DNA of 54,156 bases from Flavobacteriales bacterium (GTDB lineage: Bacteria > Bacteroidota > Bacteroidia > Flavobacteriales_D > Crocinitomicaceae), in the NCBI GenBank assembly GCA_947500875.1, contig CANMUN010000014.1, positions 1 through 54,156 on the forward strand, written 5' to 3'. Of this stretch, positions 1 to 7,563 are shown piece after piece. How positions within the stretch are numbered: position 1 is the first letter of the stretch; the number at the start of each line of letters is the position of its first letter. The translations under genes and the position numbers were made by a program. Under the pieces are notes generated by a model. That model did not search any database. It was not told where the DNA came from and saw only the letters and a program-made list of their open reading frames with translations.

Positions 1-228
1 GCTATTACTCCAGAAGCCATGAAGGCAGGAGGAATGGTGTATTTACACGTGGAGGCAATGAAGGCTTTAATGCCAACATGTTCCCAGTTGGATTTTGGGG
101 GGAGCAATGCGAAAGGATTGGGAGATTTTAACCGAAAATTTGGTGCAAGGGATGTAGAATACCTACTTTTGATCAAGAATTCGTTGGCTAAGCCCTTGGC
201 TTGGTTGGCAAAACGGAAGTTCGGATAA
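1..228 (+). CDS. C-terminal fragment of a GNAT/FemAB-like acyltransferase (partial)
   Basis: The reading frame is open from base 1 to a TAA at 226-228, so this is the last 75 codons of a gene that starts outside the window. The visible stretch LDFGGSNAKGLGDFNRKFGA resembles the end of FemAB-like and other GNAT-fold acyltransferases, where an (D/E)G(S) motif and a final FGA strand close the acyl-CoA or aminoacyl site. No N-terminal domain is visible, so substrate and exact family are open. The stop overlaps the start of the next gene (TAATG), which points to translational coupling with the SDR gene. The family assignment rests on one short motif only. Confidence 0.5.
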   Translation, partial: AITPEAMKAGGMVYLHVEAMKALMPTCSQLDFGGSNAKGLGDFNRKFGARDVEYLLLIKNSLAKPLAWLAKRKFG

Positions 229-941
229 TGCAAAAAACGGTATTGATAACAGGAGCGAGTGGGGGCATAGGATTGCGCATCGCGAAGTCTATGCTTTTAT
301 CGAGCTACAACATGGTACTCCATGGGTTTCGAAATATGGAAGTGCTCAATTCCTTTAAAGCACAGTATCCGGAACGCGTTAATGTAGTCTCAGCCGATAT
401 TTCTAACCGAGATGGGCTTGACCCGTTAATTCAGGCGGCGTCAGCGTGCGATATAGTCTTGCATTGTGCGGGCATTCCGAGTGCAGGCATCAGCTGGAAG
501 GTGAGTGCCGAAGAATTCCGAAAGGTAAATGCCGTAAACTACGAAGCTCCCTTTTTCATTACTCAAGGCATTATTCCTTCCATGCGCGGCAAGAACTGGG
601 GTCGAATTGTATTCTTTTCATCGATTGTAGCGCAGACCGGAATCCCGGGAACGGTAGCGTATTCAGCTTCTAAAAGCGCCTTGTTTGGCTTGACCCGAAC
701 CTTGGCCTCCGAGTTGGCTGCCAATAACATCACGGTGAATTGCATTGCGCCGGGGTACATGGACGAAGGCATGATCCGCGAAATACCGGAAGCGATGCGT
801 TCCGAAATTATTGCTAAAACACCCGTAGCCAAACTCAGCGATACGGACGGCATTGTGAAGATGGTGGAACTCTTACTGTCTAACGAAGCCAATTCTATTA
901 CCGGACAAGTCCTCTCTGTGAATGGAGGCTTATGGATGTAA
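228..941 (+). CDS. Short-chain dehydrogenase/reductase, FabG-like
   Basis: A 237-residue classical SDR, probably an NAD(P)H-dependent ketoreductase of the 3-oxoacyl-ACP reductase type. Visible motifs: the nucleotide-binding loop TGASGGIG at residues 8-15, a degenerate NNAG (HCAG) near 79-82, catalytic Ser131/132, and YSASK with Tyr145 and Lys149. The C-terminal GQVLSVNGG is typical of FabG-like enzymes. I use the ATG at 228, which overlaps the upstream stop by one base; a TTG-initiated extension to 201 adds nine residues before the Rossmann fold and is unlikely. Coupling to a GNAT/FemAB-like gene hints at an acyl or lipid biosynthetic cluster upstream of the window. The substrate cannot be told from sequence. 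Confidence 0.88.
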   Translation: MQKTVLITGASGGIGLRIAKSMLLSSYNMVLHGFRNMEVLNSFKAQYPERVNVVSADISNRDGLDPLIQAASACDIVLHCAGIPSAGISWKVSAEEFRKVNAVNYEAPFFITQGIIPSMRGKNWGRIVFFSSIVAQTGIPGTVAYSASKSALFGLTRTLASELAANNITVNCIAPGYMDEGMIREIPEAMRSEIIAKTPVAKLSDTDGIVKMVELLLSNEANSITGQVLSVNGGLWM

Positions 942-1012
942 GGGGGCAGCGTAATCAATTGAGAAAATTCACAAATCTAGCATCTTAAATCAACAAAACC
1001 GTATATTCGTAC

Positions 1013-1092
1013 ATATGCAACCAACCTACGCTTATACAACCAAATAGGTGTGCTTGGAGAAGGTTTATGGCGGGTATAAACTAGTTAGCGGC
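1013..1092 (+). repeat. Degenerate palindromic element ending in GTTAGCGGC, upstream boundary of the kinase cassette
   Basis: This non-coding stretch holds a 6-bp inverted repeat, TTATAC (1032-1037) and GTATAA (1074-1079), and ends with GTTAGCGGC at 1084-1092. The last nine bases are the exact reverse complement of GCCGCTAAC at 1968-1976, just past the kinase gene. In integron arrays the first bases of an inserted cassette come from its own recombination site and so complement the inverse core at its far end, which is the arrangement seen here. The core differs from canonical GTTRRRY. Whether it is recombinationally active is inference. Confidence 0.45.
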
Positions 1093-1135
1093 AAGGTTAT
1101 AGCACCCGACCAATAAAGATTAGAACGACACAACA

Positions 1136-1951
1136 ATGAATAGAATACGAACATTAGGACAGGGCGGACTTGGGATAGTTTCACTTTATCAAGCAACAAA
1201 CGGACAGAATTATGCTGTTAAGCAAATGCTTTATCAATGGGACGACAACCACTATGAGCGTTTCAAAAGAGAAGTTGAGATTATGGCAAATCTTGTTCAC
1301 AAGAATATAGTTAAGGTTATAAACTTTGATGTTCTCAATAATAACCCTTGGTATTTAATGCCTTTTTATGAAGACGGAAGTTTGCGTGACAGACTTCTAG
1401 ACTTGCGGAGCAAAGGACAAGTTTATTCTGTTAAGGGTGCCTCGGGAATTATTTACTACTTAGCTGACGCATTAAGACATGCACATAAGAAAGGTGTAAT
1501 TCATCGGGATTTAAAGCCTGAGAATATTTTGTTCAATGGTACAGAGCCTATGCTTGCCGACTGGGGTATTGGTAAATTCATCCACAAAGAGAGTAAGGTT
1601 CTAACTAATGGAGGACTTGGTACTAAATCATACTGTTCCCCCGAACAATGGAACAATGGTGTTTCAGACAGCCGTTCAGATATTTATTCTCTTGGATTAA
1701 TTTATCGCGAACTTTTAACGGGTTCTTTGACTGGGCAAATTCAAGACCAACGTATAAACGCAATCATTAATAGAATGACATTTATGAGTCCAGCCGACAG
1801 GTATAGATCTATGGACGAAGTCATGAAGGACATTAGTGCTTTAAATGAAATTTCTACGACTGATCCTATGAAAGACTTTTGGGAAGGAGCAATTATAATT
1901 GGCGCTGCAATCGGATTAGTTTATGTGCTTGCAAAACTATTAGGTGACTAA
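1136..1951 (+). CDS. Hanks-type Ser/Thr protein kinase with C-terminal membrane anchor
   Basis: A 271-residue eukaryotic-like protein kinase. It keeps the core motifs: glycine loop GQGGLGIV (8-15), ATP-binding Lys29 in YAVKQ, alpha-C Glu46, catalytic loop HRDLKPEN (123-130, Asp125), a DFG variant DWG (142-144), SPE in place of APE (168-170) and SDIYSLG (181-187). A hydrophobic helix at about 251-267 near the C-terminus should anchor it in the inner membrane with the kinase domain in the cytoplasm. There is no sensor domain after the helix, so it is a minimal kinase. It stands alone between two palindromic elements, is not close-coupled to any gene, and looks like a mobile accessory gene. No partner phosphatase or obvious substrate is adjacent. 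Confidence 0.9.
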   Translation: MNRIRTLGQGGLGIVSLYQATNGQNYAVKQMLYQWDDNHYERFKREVEIMANLVHKNIVKVINFDVLNNNPWYLMPFYEDGSLRDRLLDLRSKGQVYSVKGASGIIYYLADALRHAHKKGVIHRDLKPENILFNGTEPMLADWGIGKFIHKESKVLTNGGLGTKSYCSPEQWNNGVSDSRSDIYSLGLIYRELLTGSLTGQIQDQRINAIINRMTFMSPADRYRSMDEVMKDISALNEISTTDPMKDFWEGAIIIGAAIGLVYVLAKLLGD

Positions 1952-1967
1952 TCTGAAAAGAAACCCA

Positions 1968-2107
1968 GCCGCTAACACGGGTTTTGCGTCAGGCGGGGTG
2001 ACGTGCAAGCTTGGAGCCTTGTGCTTTTATTCAAGTATAGTGCAGGTTGACAGTTTTGTGCTCCGAAACCCGCCCGAACGCAAAGCCCGAAACCGTTAGT
2101 GCCCAGC
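1968..2107 (+). repeat. Long imperfect palindrome, attC-like element
   Basis: The left arm starts with GCCGCTAAC (1968-1976) and runs through GGGTTTTGCG to GGCGGG (about 1997). The right arm starts near 2069 with CCCGCC, continues through CGCAAAGCCC and ends in GTTAGTGCC (2095-2103). The arms pair with a few mismatches and unpaired bases around a loop of about 70 nt. Total size near 135 nt, CTAAC/GTTAG termini, two paired blocks per arm and poor identity of the outer bases all resemble an integron attC site, though the 7-bp cores do not fit RYYYAAC/GTTRRRY. It could also be a Bacteroidota dispersed repeat or a folded RNA/terminator. Confidence 0.5.
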
Positions 2108-2126
2108 ATGAGAATAAAAGATTGAA

Positions 2127-2732
2127 ATGAAATCGCCATTATCCGTTTTGATAGTTTTTTTGTTTGCTATCACAAGTTGTTCGGATCATATAAAAACTAC
2201 CACGGCATCAAAAGATCCAATACATTCAACGTCGGATAAATCAGCCAGAGATTTTCAGGAATATCTGAACACCTTAGAACAAATTCCATTACCTTTTACA
2301 CATAATTCATTTGTACCCATTGAAGCGCTGTCAAAGAATAACCATAAGAATCGTTTTAAACAGTTTAAGCACCACGGGTCAACGGTTCCGTTGGGGATTT
2401 TATTTAAGGACCGGAAGACAGTTGCACTTATTGACATTTCGGATGATCAATTGGGCGTTCCTTTTTTGACAACGTATGATAAACAAGGCAATAAAATCGA
2501 TTCGTTAGCCCTTTATCCAAAAACAAGGCAGGATTTTCGGAATAATGTTATTTGCTTATCTAAAGCGTATTTTACTATTCATAAAAACAAGTCCATACGG
2601 TTAGTAGATACCGTTACAACGCATAGGTTGTTACCACGAAATTCAAATGCGCGTGATATGCGCGAAAAAGAAAGGGTTAGCGTTAAAAAATATAGCATTG
2701 AACCGTATGGGAGAATTAGAAAAATTAATTAA
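2127..2732 (+). CDS. Putative lipoprotein of unknown function
   Basis: A 201-residue protein with a lipoprotein signal: Lys2, a hydrophobic core at 4-16 and the lipobox ending at Cys18 (ITSC), followed by a Ser/Thr-rich linker. The mature part is basic and has no motif I recognise; the C-terminus is rich in Arg and Lys. It begins 23 nt after the palindromic element that ends near 2103, so it would occupy the next position if the region is a cassette array, but no complementary GGCACTAAC core is visible after its stop. The 158 nt that follow (2733-2890) hold nothing but the operator of the next gene. Function unknown. Confidence 0.65.
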   Translation: MKSPLSVLIVFLFAITSCSDHIKTTTASKDPIHSTSDKSARDFQEYLNTLEQIPLPFTHNSFVPIEALSKNNHKNRFKQFKHHGSTVPLGILFKDRKTVALIDISDDQLGVPFLTTYDKQGNKIDSLALYPKTRQDFRNNVICLSKAYFTIHKNKSIRLVDTVTTHRLLPRNSNARDMREKERVSVKKYSIEPYGRIRKIN

Positions 2733-2829
2733 ACAACAGTTAACCTTTTCAACTGATAAATGCAACCTTGGGTAGTTAAATCCAAATCCTAAGCGCTAAA
2801 AGCGTATTCCAAGTGCAAAAAGTGGGTGT

Positions 2830-2891
2830 TGCGGTGAAAAAATATGTTAATGTCCGCAAAAATGCGGTGAATAATTAATATATTTGCCGCA
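2830..2891 (+). promoter_or_regulatory. Tandem operator with -7 box upstream of the Fic gene
   Basis: Two 29-bp units of the form TGCGGTGAA-N15-CCGCA lie in tandem at 2830-2858 and 2863-2891, exactly 33 bp apart, about three helical turns. The second unit contains a -7 box TATATTTG (2879-2886) and its last base is the A of the start codon. Two dyad-symmetric sites that cover promoter and start codon fit repression of the Fic gene, probably by its own C-terminal winged helix. CCGCA-AAAA-TGCGG at 2854-2867 also forms a small hairpin between the units. Confidence 0.6.
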
Positions 2892-4003
2892 TGATGAAAC
2901 ATTCTGGTTCAAAATACATCTATGAATACCCCAACTGGCCTAAATTTTATTGGCGTGAAGGGGAAATCAGTGCCTTGTTTGGGGAGGTCCGTAACTTGCA
3001 AGGCAGGTTATTCGCACAAATGAACATGCTCGGATTCACCGCAAAAGAAGAAGCTACGCTTGCTACCATGACCATGGATGTTTTAAAAACATCCGAAATA
3101 GAGGGAGAACATTTGGAATATGAAAACGTGCGTTCTTCCATAGCCAAACGGCTAGGAATCAATGTGGGGGGATATTTACCGGCTCGAAGAAACGTGGAAG
3201 GTGTGGTAGAAATGATGTTGGATGCAGCGCAGAACTATAAAAATCCACTCACCCATGAACGCTTATTCGGTTGGCATGCGGCCTTGTTTCCAACGGGGTA
3301 TAGCGGAATGTATAAAATTGACGTCGGTTGCTATCGATCCGAGGAAATGCAAATTGTATCCGGTGCTATGGGTAAAGAGCGCGTCCACTATAAGGCAGTT
3401 CCCGCAGTCAATGTAAAGGAAGAAATGGATACCTTTCTCGCTTGGCTCAATACGGATCAAGGCTTGGATCCCGTCATAAAATCAGCACTCGCTAATTTTT
3501 GGTTCATCATCATACATCCTTTTGATGATGGCAACGGAAGAATCGCTCGAGCCATCTCTGATTTGCTCTTGGCCCGTGCCGATAATACCCCCGATCGCTT
3601 TTATAGCATGTCCAGTCAAATTATGGAAGAGCGGAAGCACTATTATGCCATGTTGCAAAAGGTCCAACACAGTAATGGAGATGTCACTGAATGGATGCAC
3701 TGGTTTTTGATGTGTCTGAAAAATGCCTTGTTGAGTACTCAAGCTTCCCTGGATATGGTGTTAAAGAAGCACGAGTTTTGGAAACATCACGAGCATACCG
3801 AGCTGAACGAACGGCAACGGAAAATGTTGAACAAATTGTTTGAGCCGTTCGACGGTAAATTAAAGTCCTCCAAGTGGGCAAAAATGACTAAATGTTCTGC
3901 AGATACGGCTCTTCGAGACATCAAAGATTTGATGGATAAAGGAATCTTGCGTCAAGAGCAATCCGGTGGGCGAAGTACCAACTATGAATTGATGGAGATT
4001 TAA
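2891..4003 (+). CDS. Fic family protein (DUF4172 N-terminus, winged-helix C-terminus)
   Basis: A 370-residue Fic protein, expected to transfer AMP or another nucleotide monophosphate to a target hydroxyl. The N-terminal 80 residues match the DUF4172 type and carry the autoinhibitory motif T67-x3-E71-G72 ahead of the Fic core (class II arrangement). The catalytic motif HPFDDGNGRIAR is complete at 209-220. Residues about 305-366 form a winged-helix-like domain with a turn rich in Gly and Ser, consistent with DNA binding. The start is the first of two ATGs, four bases after the -7 box, so the message is almost leaderless. It is followed 67 bp later by a MntA/HepT pair with its own promoter. Both AMPylation activity and autoregulation are plausible; neither can be proven here. 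Confidence 0.9.
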   Translation: MMKHSGSKYIYEYPNWPKFYWREGEISALFGEVRNLQGRLFAQMNMLGFTAKEEATLATMTMDVLKTSEIEGEHLEYENVRSSIAKRLGINVGGYLPARRNVEGVVEMMLDAAQNYKNPLTHERLFGWHAALFPTGYSGMYKIDVGCYRSEEMQIVSGAMGKERVHYKAVPAVNVKEEMDTFLAWLNTDQGLDPVIKSALANFWFIIIHPFDDGNGRIARAISDLLLARADNTPDRFYSMSSQIMEERKHYYAMLQKVQHSNGDVTEWMHWFLMCLKNALLSTQASLDMVLKKHEFWKHHEHTELNERQRKMLNKLFEPFDGKLKSSKWAKMTKCSADTALRDIKDLMDKGILRQEQSGGRSTNYELMEI

Positions 4004-4056
4004 GCGAATTACTTCAGTTACTCGGAGTTGTTGCAATGTTTCATAGGAATAATCAG

Positions 4057-4064
4057 TATATTTG
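4057..4064 (+). promoter_or_regulatory. -7 box of the mntA/hepT promoter
   Basis: TATATTTG matches the Bacteroidota -7 consensus TAnnTTTG and lies six bases before the ATG at 4071. A TTG at 4031-4033 could serve as the -33 element, 23 nt upstream. The box overlaps the TTG that would start a longer reading frame, which argues for the ATG. Confidence 0.55.
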
Positions 4065-4070
4065 AGTGTT

Positions 4071-4379
4071 ATGATACAGCAAATTCACGACCGTTTAAAT
4101 GAAATCATTGTGCTTTGTAAATTGCATCGGGTATCGTCGATTGCATTGTTCGGTTCGGCTGCTAATGAAACCATGAATGAGCACAGCGACATTGATCTAT
4201 TGGTTGATTTTTCAGAGGATATAGAAGTTTTGGAATATGCGGATAATTATTTTTCGCTGTTGGAAAAACTCGAAACGTTATTGGGCAAACGGGTGGATTT
4301 AGTGGCCCGAAAATCGCTTACAAATCCCGTGCTTATCGATGAAATTAATCGTTCTAAAGTAGCATTATATACAGCTTAA
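4071..4379 (+). CDS. mntA: MntA-like minimal nucleotidyltransferase (antitoxin)
   Basis: A 102-residue MNT-domain protein. The hallmark GS-x10-DxD is present as Gly28-Ser29 and Asp40/Asp42, with a further acidic residue in VDLVA near 75, so the metal-dependent nucleotidyltransferase site looks intact. In the MntA/HepT (type VII) toxin-antitoxin system this enzyme AMPylates a tyrosine of the HepT RNase and neutralises it. The next gene is HepT-like and starts one base after this stop, which supports the pairing. A start at TTG 4062 would fall inside the -7 box, so ATG 4071 is preferred. Without context, MNT proteins can also be standalone, but the adjacent partner makes the antitoxin call strong. 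Confidence 0.85.
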   Translation: MIQQIHDRLNEIIVLCKLHRVSSIALFGSAANETMNEHSDIDLLVDFSEDIEVLEYADNYFSLLEKLETLLGKRVDLVARKSLTNPVLIDEINRSKVALYTA

Positions 4380-4380
4380 T

Positions 4381-4707
4381 GTGCTGAAATACTTGCTCGA
4401 TATTGAGAGCGTTGTTTCTGAAATCGAATTAATTAAATTAAAAGCAAATAATGATTTTTCAGTATTTAAATCGGATTTGATTTTGAGAAGAGCCGCAGAA
4501 CGGGATTTAGAAATCATCGGTGAGGCCATACGCAACATATTAGCGATAGAACCAACCATTGAAATCACCTCTGCGAAAAACATTATTGGTTTAAGGAATT
4601 TGATTTCGCATGCCTATTATTCCATTGAACCAGAAATGATTTGGGGCATTATTCAGCATAATATTCCAACTCTTTCAGGTGAAATTCTAAAAATTAAGAG
4701 CCGGTAG
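4381..4707 (+). CDS. hepT: HepT-like (DUF86) ribonuclease toxin
   Basis: A 108-residue, mainly helical protein with the HEPN-type motif R-x4-H-x-Y at Arg72, His77 and Tyr79 (RNLISHAY). Arg and His are the RNase residues, and the Tyr is the position modified by MntA in characterised pairs. The start is a GTG at 4381, one base after the stop of mntA; the overlapping ATG at 4379 leads straight to a stop and can be excluded. Gene order (antitoxin then toxin) and near-zero spacing fit a type VII toxin-antitoxin operon. Its end is convergent with the large T9SS gene, 21 bp apart, with a shared inverted repeat in between. Confidence 0.85.
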   Translation: MLKYLLDIESVVSEIELIKLKANNDFSVFKSDLILRRAAERDLEIIGEAIRNILAIEPTIEITSAKNIIGLRNLISHAYYSIEPEMIWGIIQHNIPTLSGEILKIKSR

Positions 4708-4734
4708 GCTTGAGGAAAAATGTTACGCCTACCG
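4702..4734. terminator. Inverted repeat between convergent genes, possible bidirectional terminator
   Basis: CGGTAGGC (4702-4709) and GCCTACCG (4727-4734) are perfect 8-bp arms with a 17-nt loop. Each arm contains the TAG stop codon of one convergent gene (hepT on plus, the T9SS protein on minus). An A-rich run lies in the loop, but there is no clear U-tract, so termination efficiency is uncertain. Confidence 0.4.
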
Positions 4735-7563
4735 TATCACGGTGATATGACCCGAAACCATCTTGTTGTCGTTGGTGGTGAGCTTGAAGAAATAAACCCC
4801 CGCCTCCAACGCTTTTCCGTCTTGATCCGTTCCGTTAAACGGTGCACTCGCGTTTGTTCCTTCATATACCACGTTGCCCCAACGGTTTAGAATCAACAAG
4901 TCGTAATTCGTGCAATCGACAAACAGGTTATCCAACAGTAGCTCTTCGTTGTTCTGGTCTCCGTTAGGCGTAATAACATTGGGTATGGTGAGGTTTTCCA
5001 GCGTGACCGATGGTAAGATGGTAAACGGAATATTGGCGGTGTAATCGCAGTTGTTGCTTCCCTCAAGCACTACATTTGCGATGTAATCGCCCGGATTGAC
5101 AAACGTATGCTCGAAGTTTGTGCCATTGAACACGCCAACGCCCGGTATATTCCACGTCAATACATCATAGGTGTAATTGTCCAAGGTCAATTCCACGTTG
5201 AAAATTCCCAGTTGTCCGCAGGTGGCCTCAACATTTGGATTGATCCCAGGAACCGCGGTAATGGTAAATGTTGCCGTATCGCTGGTAGTACAGCCCCAAG
5301 GACTCGTTACGGTAAGCACCGCCGTATACATCCCGGTGGTATCGTACCCATGCGTTGTATTGGCGGCATTCGCGTTTTGACCGTCGCCAAAGTCCAAGGT
5401 ATAAACGCAATTGGTATTGGGCGGAGGGGTACTGTTCCAAGACAGTTGCGAAGCAAACTGCGCCGTTGTCCCATCGCACGGAGTGCTCACCGTTAAGGGG
5501 GCAATAGGGAAGGGTTGGTAGGTGATGGAGAAGGTATCCGATACCGTACAACCGTTGTTGGTCGTGAGAGTTACCCAATAATTCAAGTTGGCATAAGCAC
5601 CGATAGGCGAGGTAACGTTGATTAAGCTATCTCCCGTTCCGACAGATCCATTTACATTGAACCATTCAAAGGTTGCGAGGGGGTCGTTCGGGTCCGTAGT
5701 GTAGTTTGGAGTCGCAAAATTGATTTGGTCACCGCATACTTCTTGCACGCCCGTGAATTGCACGTCGGGTGCTGTGAAGACCGTTAGCGTATCATAGGTG
5801 GTGGGTGAAATGCAGGAACCTAAGTTGGAATAGAGGGATATAGGATAAGTTCCTGGGGTGAGGTTGGGTACCGCAATGGAATCGTTTTGCACTTGGAGTG
5901 CGTTATTGAATTCCCAGTGAAAGGTGAAGGCTCCGTTCAGAGGGGTTTGCGCTTCCAAGGTATCGCCCAAGCATAGCGGGCTGTTACTTAGAATGGCGGG
6001 TGCTGTCGGCGTGGAAATAATGGTGATGGCCACCGTATCCGGAATAAGTTCGCAAGCACCAGGGTTAAAGCCTGAAATGATGTAATTCCCCGATTGTGCG
6101 GGAACCACCCCGTACAGGGTTAAGGTTGCTCCATTGGTCGCGATGCCTAAAGGTCCCGTCCAATTATACGTGGCTCCAGGCAATGAATCGGTGGTTAAGA
6201 CCAAGGTGTCACCGCTGCATAACAAGTCATTCGCCGCATCAATTTCGTATTTGTACGCGGCAAAATCCGAGAAATAGCCATAACGGCAACCGGAATTTGC
6301 TCCACCGTGAATGACTCCTAAATGAAATTTAGCGTTCGGATTTTCCAAACGGCTTGCTGCTTGTACTCCGATGAATCCGCTGCCGTCCAATTGCGCGTAC
6401 ATCCAACTGCTGTTGGTTCCAGGAACGGGTTGAAAAATTCCCGGACCAACATTGGCAGGTGATCCATTCAGTGTAAAGGAATTTTCTCCTCCTGCAGGAA
6501 CTAAGATGTTCATGGCAAAAAACTCGTTGGTGGAACGAACAAAGGCCACGGTATTCGATCCAGTGCACACAATGGGAGGAACCACCGCACCACCCACCTC
6601 GCATCCAAATCCCGTAGTATGCAATACGTACACCGGTTTATCGGCCTGAATGTAGGCCGATGGATTGGATTGTGTGTGAACGTAGAGGTTGGTTGCGTTA
6701 AGCGTTCCAACATTGACTCCGTCAATGGTCACTTGGGTATTGTTTTGTGTGGCAACGACGTACACCTTATCCGGTCCGTTGAGGTATCCTTTCAAGGTGA
6801 CGTATTCTTTTCCAGTCACCGGAACCGGTATGGTTTGATCCCCCATGAGGTCGGCGCATCCGCCGTAGGGAGCACCCGACATGGAGTCGTCTTTAATGGT
6901 TACAGCAATGGGTTTATTAGCAACAACCGTTGATCCGGAAAGGTGGACATTCCCAGCAATTCCTGAAGCTTCTGCACTGAAGGTTTCTCCTTGATTCAAA
7001 ACAATGGTAAACGGAATTCCAGCAGCATGACCTACTATTGCATTGGACGGTATGATGGTAATGCTCGTGTTATTTTGCGTAGCAACGATGTCAAAGCCTG
7101 AACGGGCGTAACTTGCGTTATTCAAAAAGGTTTGAGCGGTTATGATGAAGCTGGTTCCTAGGGCATTTTTACCTTTTAACGCAAAAATATCCGGATTGCA
7201 GTTGCACGAGGTGACGACCTCATAGTAGGCCATTATGGGGGCCGTGGAATGGATTTTAAAACCGTAGTTCAACACGGAATTCGCTGGTTTATTTTCAATA
7301 ATGTCAATCCATGGCGTGAGGTCCAACGATTGAGCAGCATTGGGGCCGAGGTTAATGGTTTGCACGGGAAAACCAGGATTCGCCGGTTGGGAAATGGTGA
7401 TGGTGGCCGGTGTCGCCAAACTAGCAAACCGAAATACAATGGGGCGGTCTCCATGACTCTGAGCAACTTCGGGTGCTACAAACCAGAACAAGGTATCTAA
7501 TTGTGCATGCAATTTCGCGGTACCAAGGAGTAAAAACAGGAGTAGGGTAAGTTTACGCATCAT
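4729..7563 (-). CDS. Large secreted protein: IgGFc-binding-like domain, PKD-like repeats, type B T9SS sorting domain
   Basis: A 944-residue secreted protein. It has a signal peptide (residues 1-21, ending HAQ), then about 400 residues that resemble the N-terminal domain of bacterial IgGFc-binding proteins (repeated ITAQTFLNNASY- and VVATQNNT-type strands), then several Ig/PKD-like modules, and at the C-terminus a gliding-motility/CHU_C type B sorting domain starting at about 860 (IPNVITPNGDQNN ... LLILNRWGNVVYEG ... GVYFFKLTT). Type B domains direct export by the T9SS and usually attachment to a polymer or release. Its ATG overlaps the GH92 stop by four bases (ATGA), so it is the last gene of a five-gene operon. 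A surface adhesin role is likely; real antibody binding is not implied. Confidence 0.85.
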   Translation of the reverse strand: MMRKLTLLLFLLLGTAKLHAQLDTLFWFVAPEVAQSHGDRPIVFRFASLATPATITISQPANPGFPVQTINLGPNAAQSLDLTPWIDIIENKPANSVLNYGFKIHSTAPIMAYYEVVTSCNCNPDIFALKGKNALGTSFIITAQTFLNNASYARSGFDIVATQNNTSITIIPSNAIVGHAAGIPFTIVLNQGETFSAEASGIAGNVHLSGSTVVANKPIAVTIKDDSMSGAPYGGCADLMGDQTIPVPVTGKEYVTLKGYLNGPDKVYVVATQNNTQVTIDGVNVGTLNATNLYVHTQSNPSAYIQADKPVYVLHTTGFGCEVGGAVVPPIVCTGSNTVAFVRSTNEFFAMNILVPAGGENSFTLNGSPANVGPGIFQPVPGTNSSWMYAQLDGSGFIGVQAASRLENPNAKFHLGVIHGGANSGCRYGYFSDFAAYKYEIDAANDLLCSGDTLVLTTDSLPGATYNWTGPLGIATNGATLTLYGVVPAQSGNYIISGFNPGACELIPDTVAITIISTPTAPAILSNSPLCLGDTLEAQTPLNGAFTFHWEFNNALQVQNDSIAVPNLTPGTYPISLYSNLGSCISPTTYDTLTVFTAPDVQFTGVQEVCGDQINFATPNYTTDPNDPLATFEWFNVNGSVGTGDSLINVTSPIGAYANLNYWVTLTTNNGCTVSDTFSITYQPFPIAPLTVSTPCDGTTAQFASQLSWNSTPPPNTNCVYTLDFGDGQNANAANTTHGYDTTGMYTAVLTVTSPWGCTTSDTATFTITAVPGINPNVEATCGQLGIFNVELTLDNYTYDVLTWNIPGVGVFNGTNFEHTFVNPGDYIANVVLEGSNNCDYTANIPFTILPSVTLENLTIPNVITPNGDQNNEELLLDNLFVDCTNYDLLILNRWGNVVYEGTNASAPFNGTDQDGKALEAGVYFFKLTTNDNKMVSGHITVIR

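Noticed and set aside
1136..1951. Pseudokinase
   Set aside because: Lys29, Glu46, Asp125, Asn130 and the Asp of DWG are all present, so the kinase should be active.
1968..2107. Canonical integron attC site
   Set aside because: The 7-bp cores (CGCTAAC, GTTAGTG) do not match RYYYAAC/GTTRRRY and no integrase gene is in the window, so it is reported only as attC-like.
4379..4381. ATG overlapping the mntA stop as hepT start
   Set aside because: The frame ends after two codons (TGC TGA); the GTG at 4381 is the in-frame start.
5107..5496. Plus-strand reading frame inside the T9SS gene
   Set aside because: It is antisense to a clearly coding 944-residue frame, shows no recognisable domain and has no promoter.
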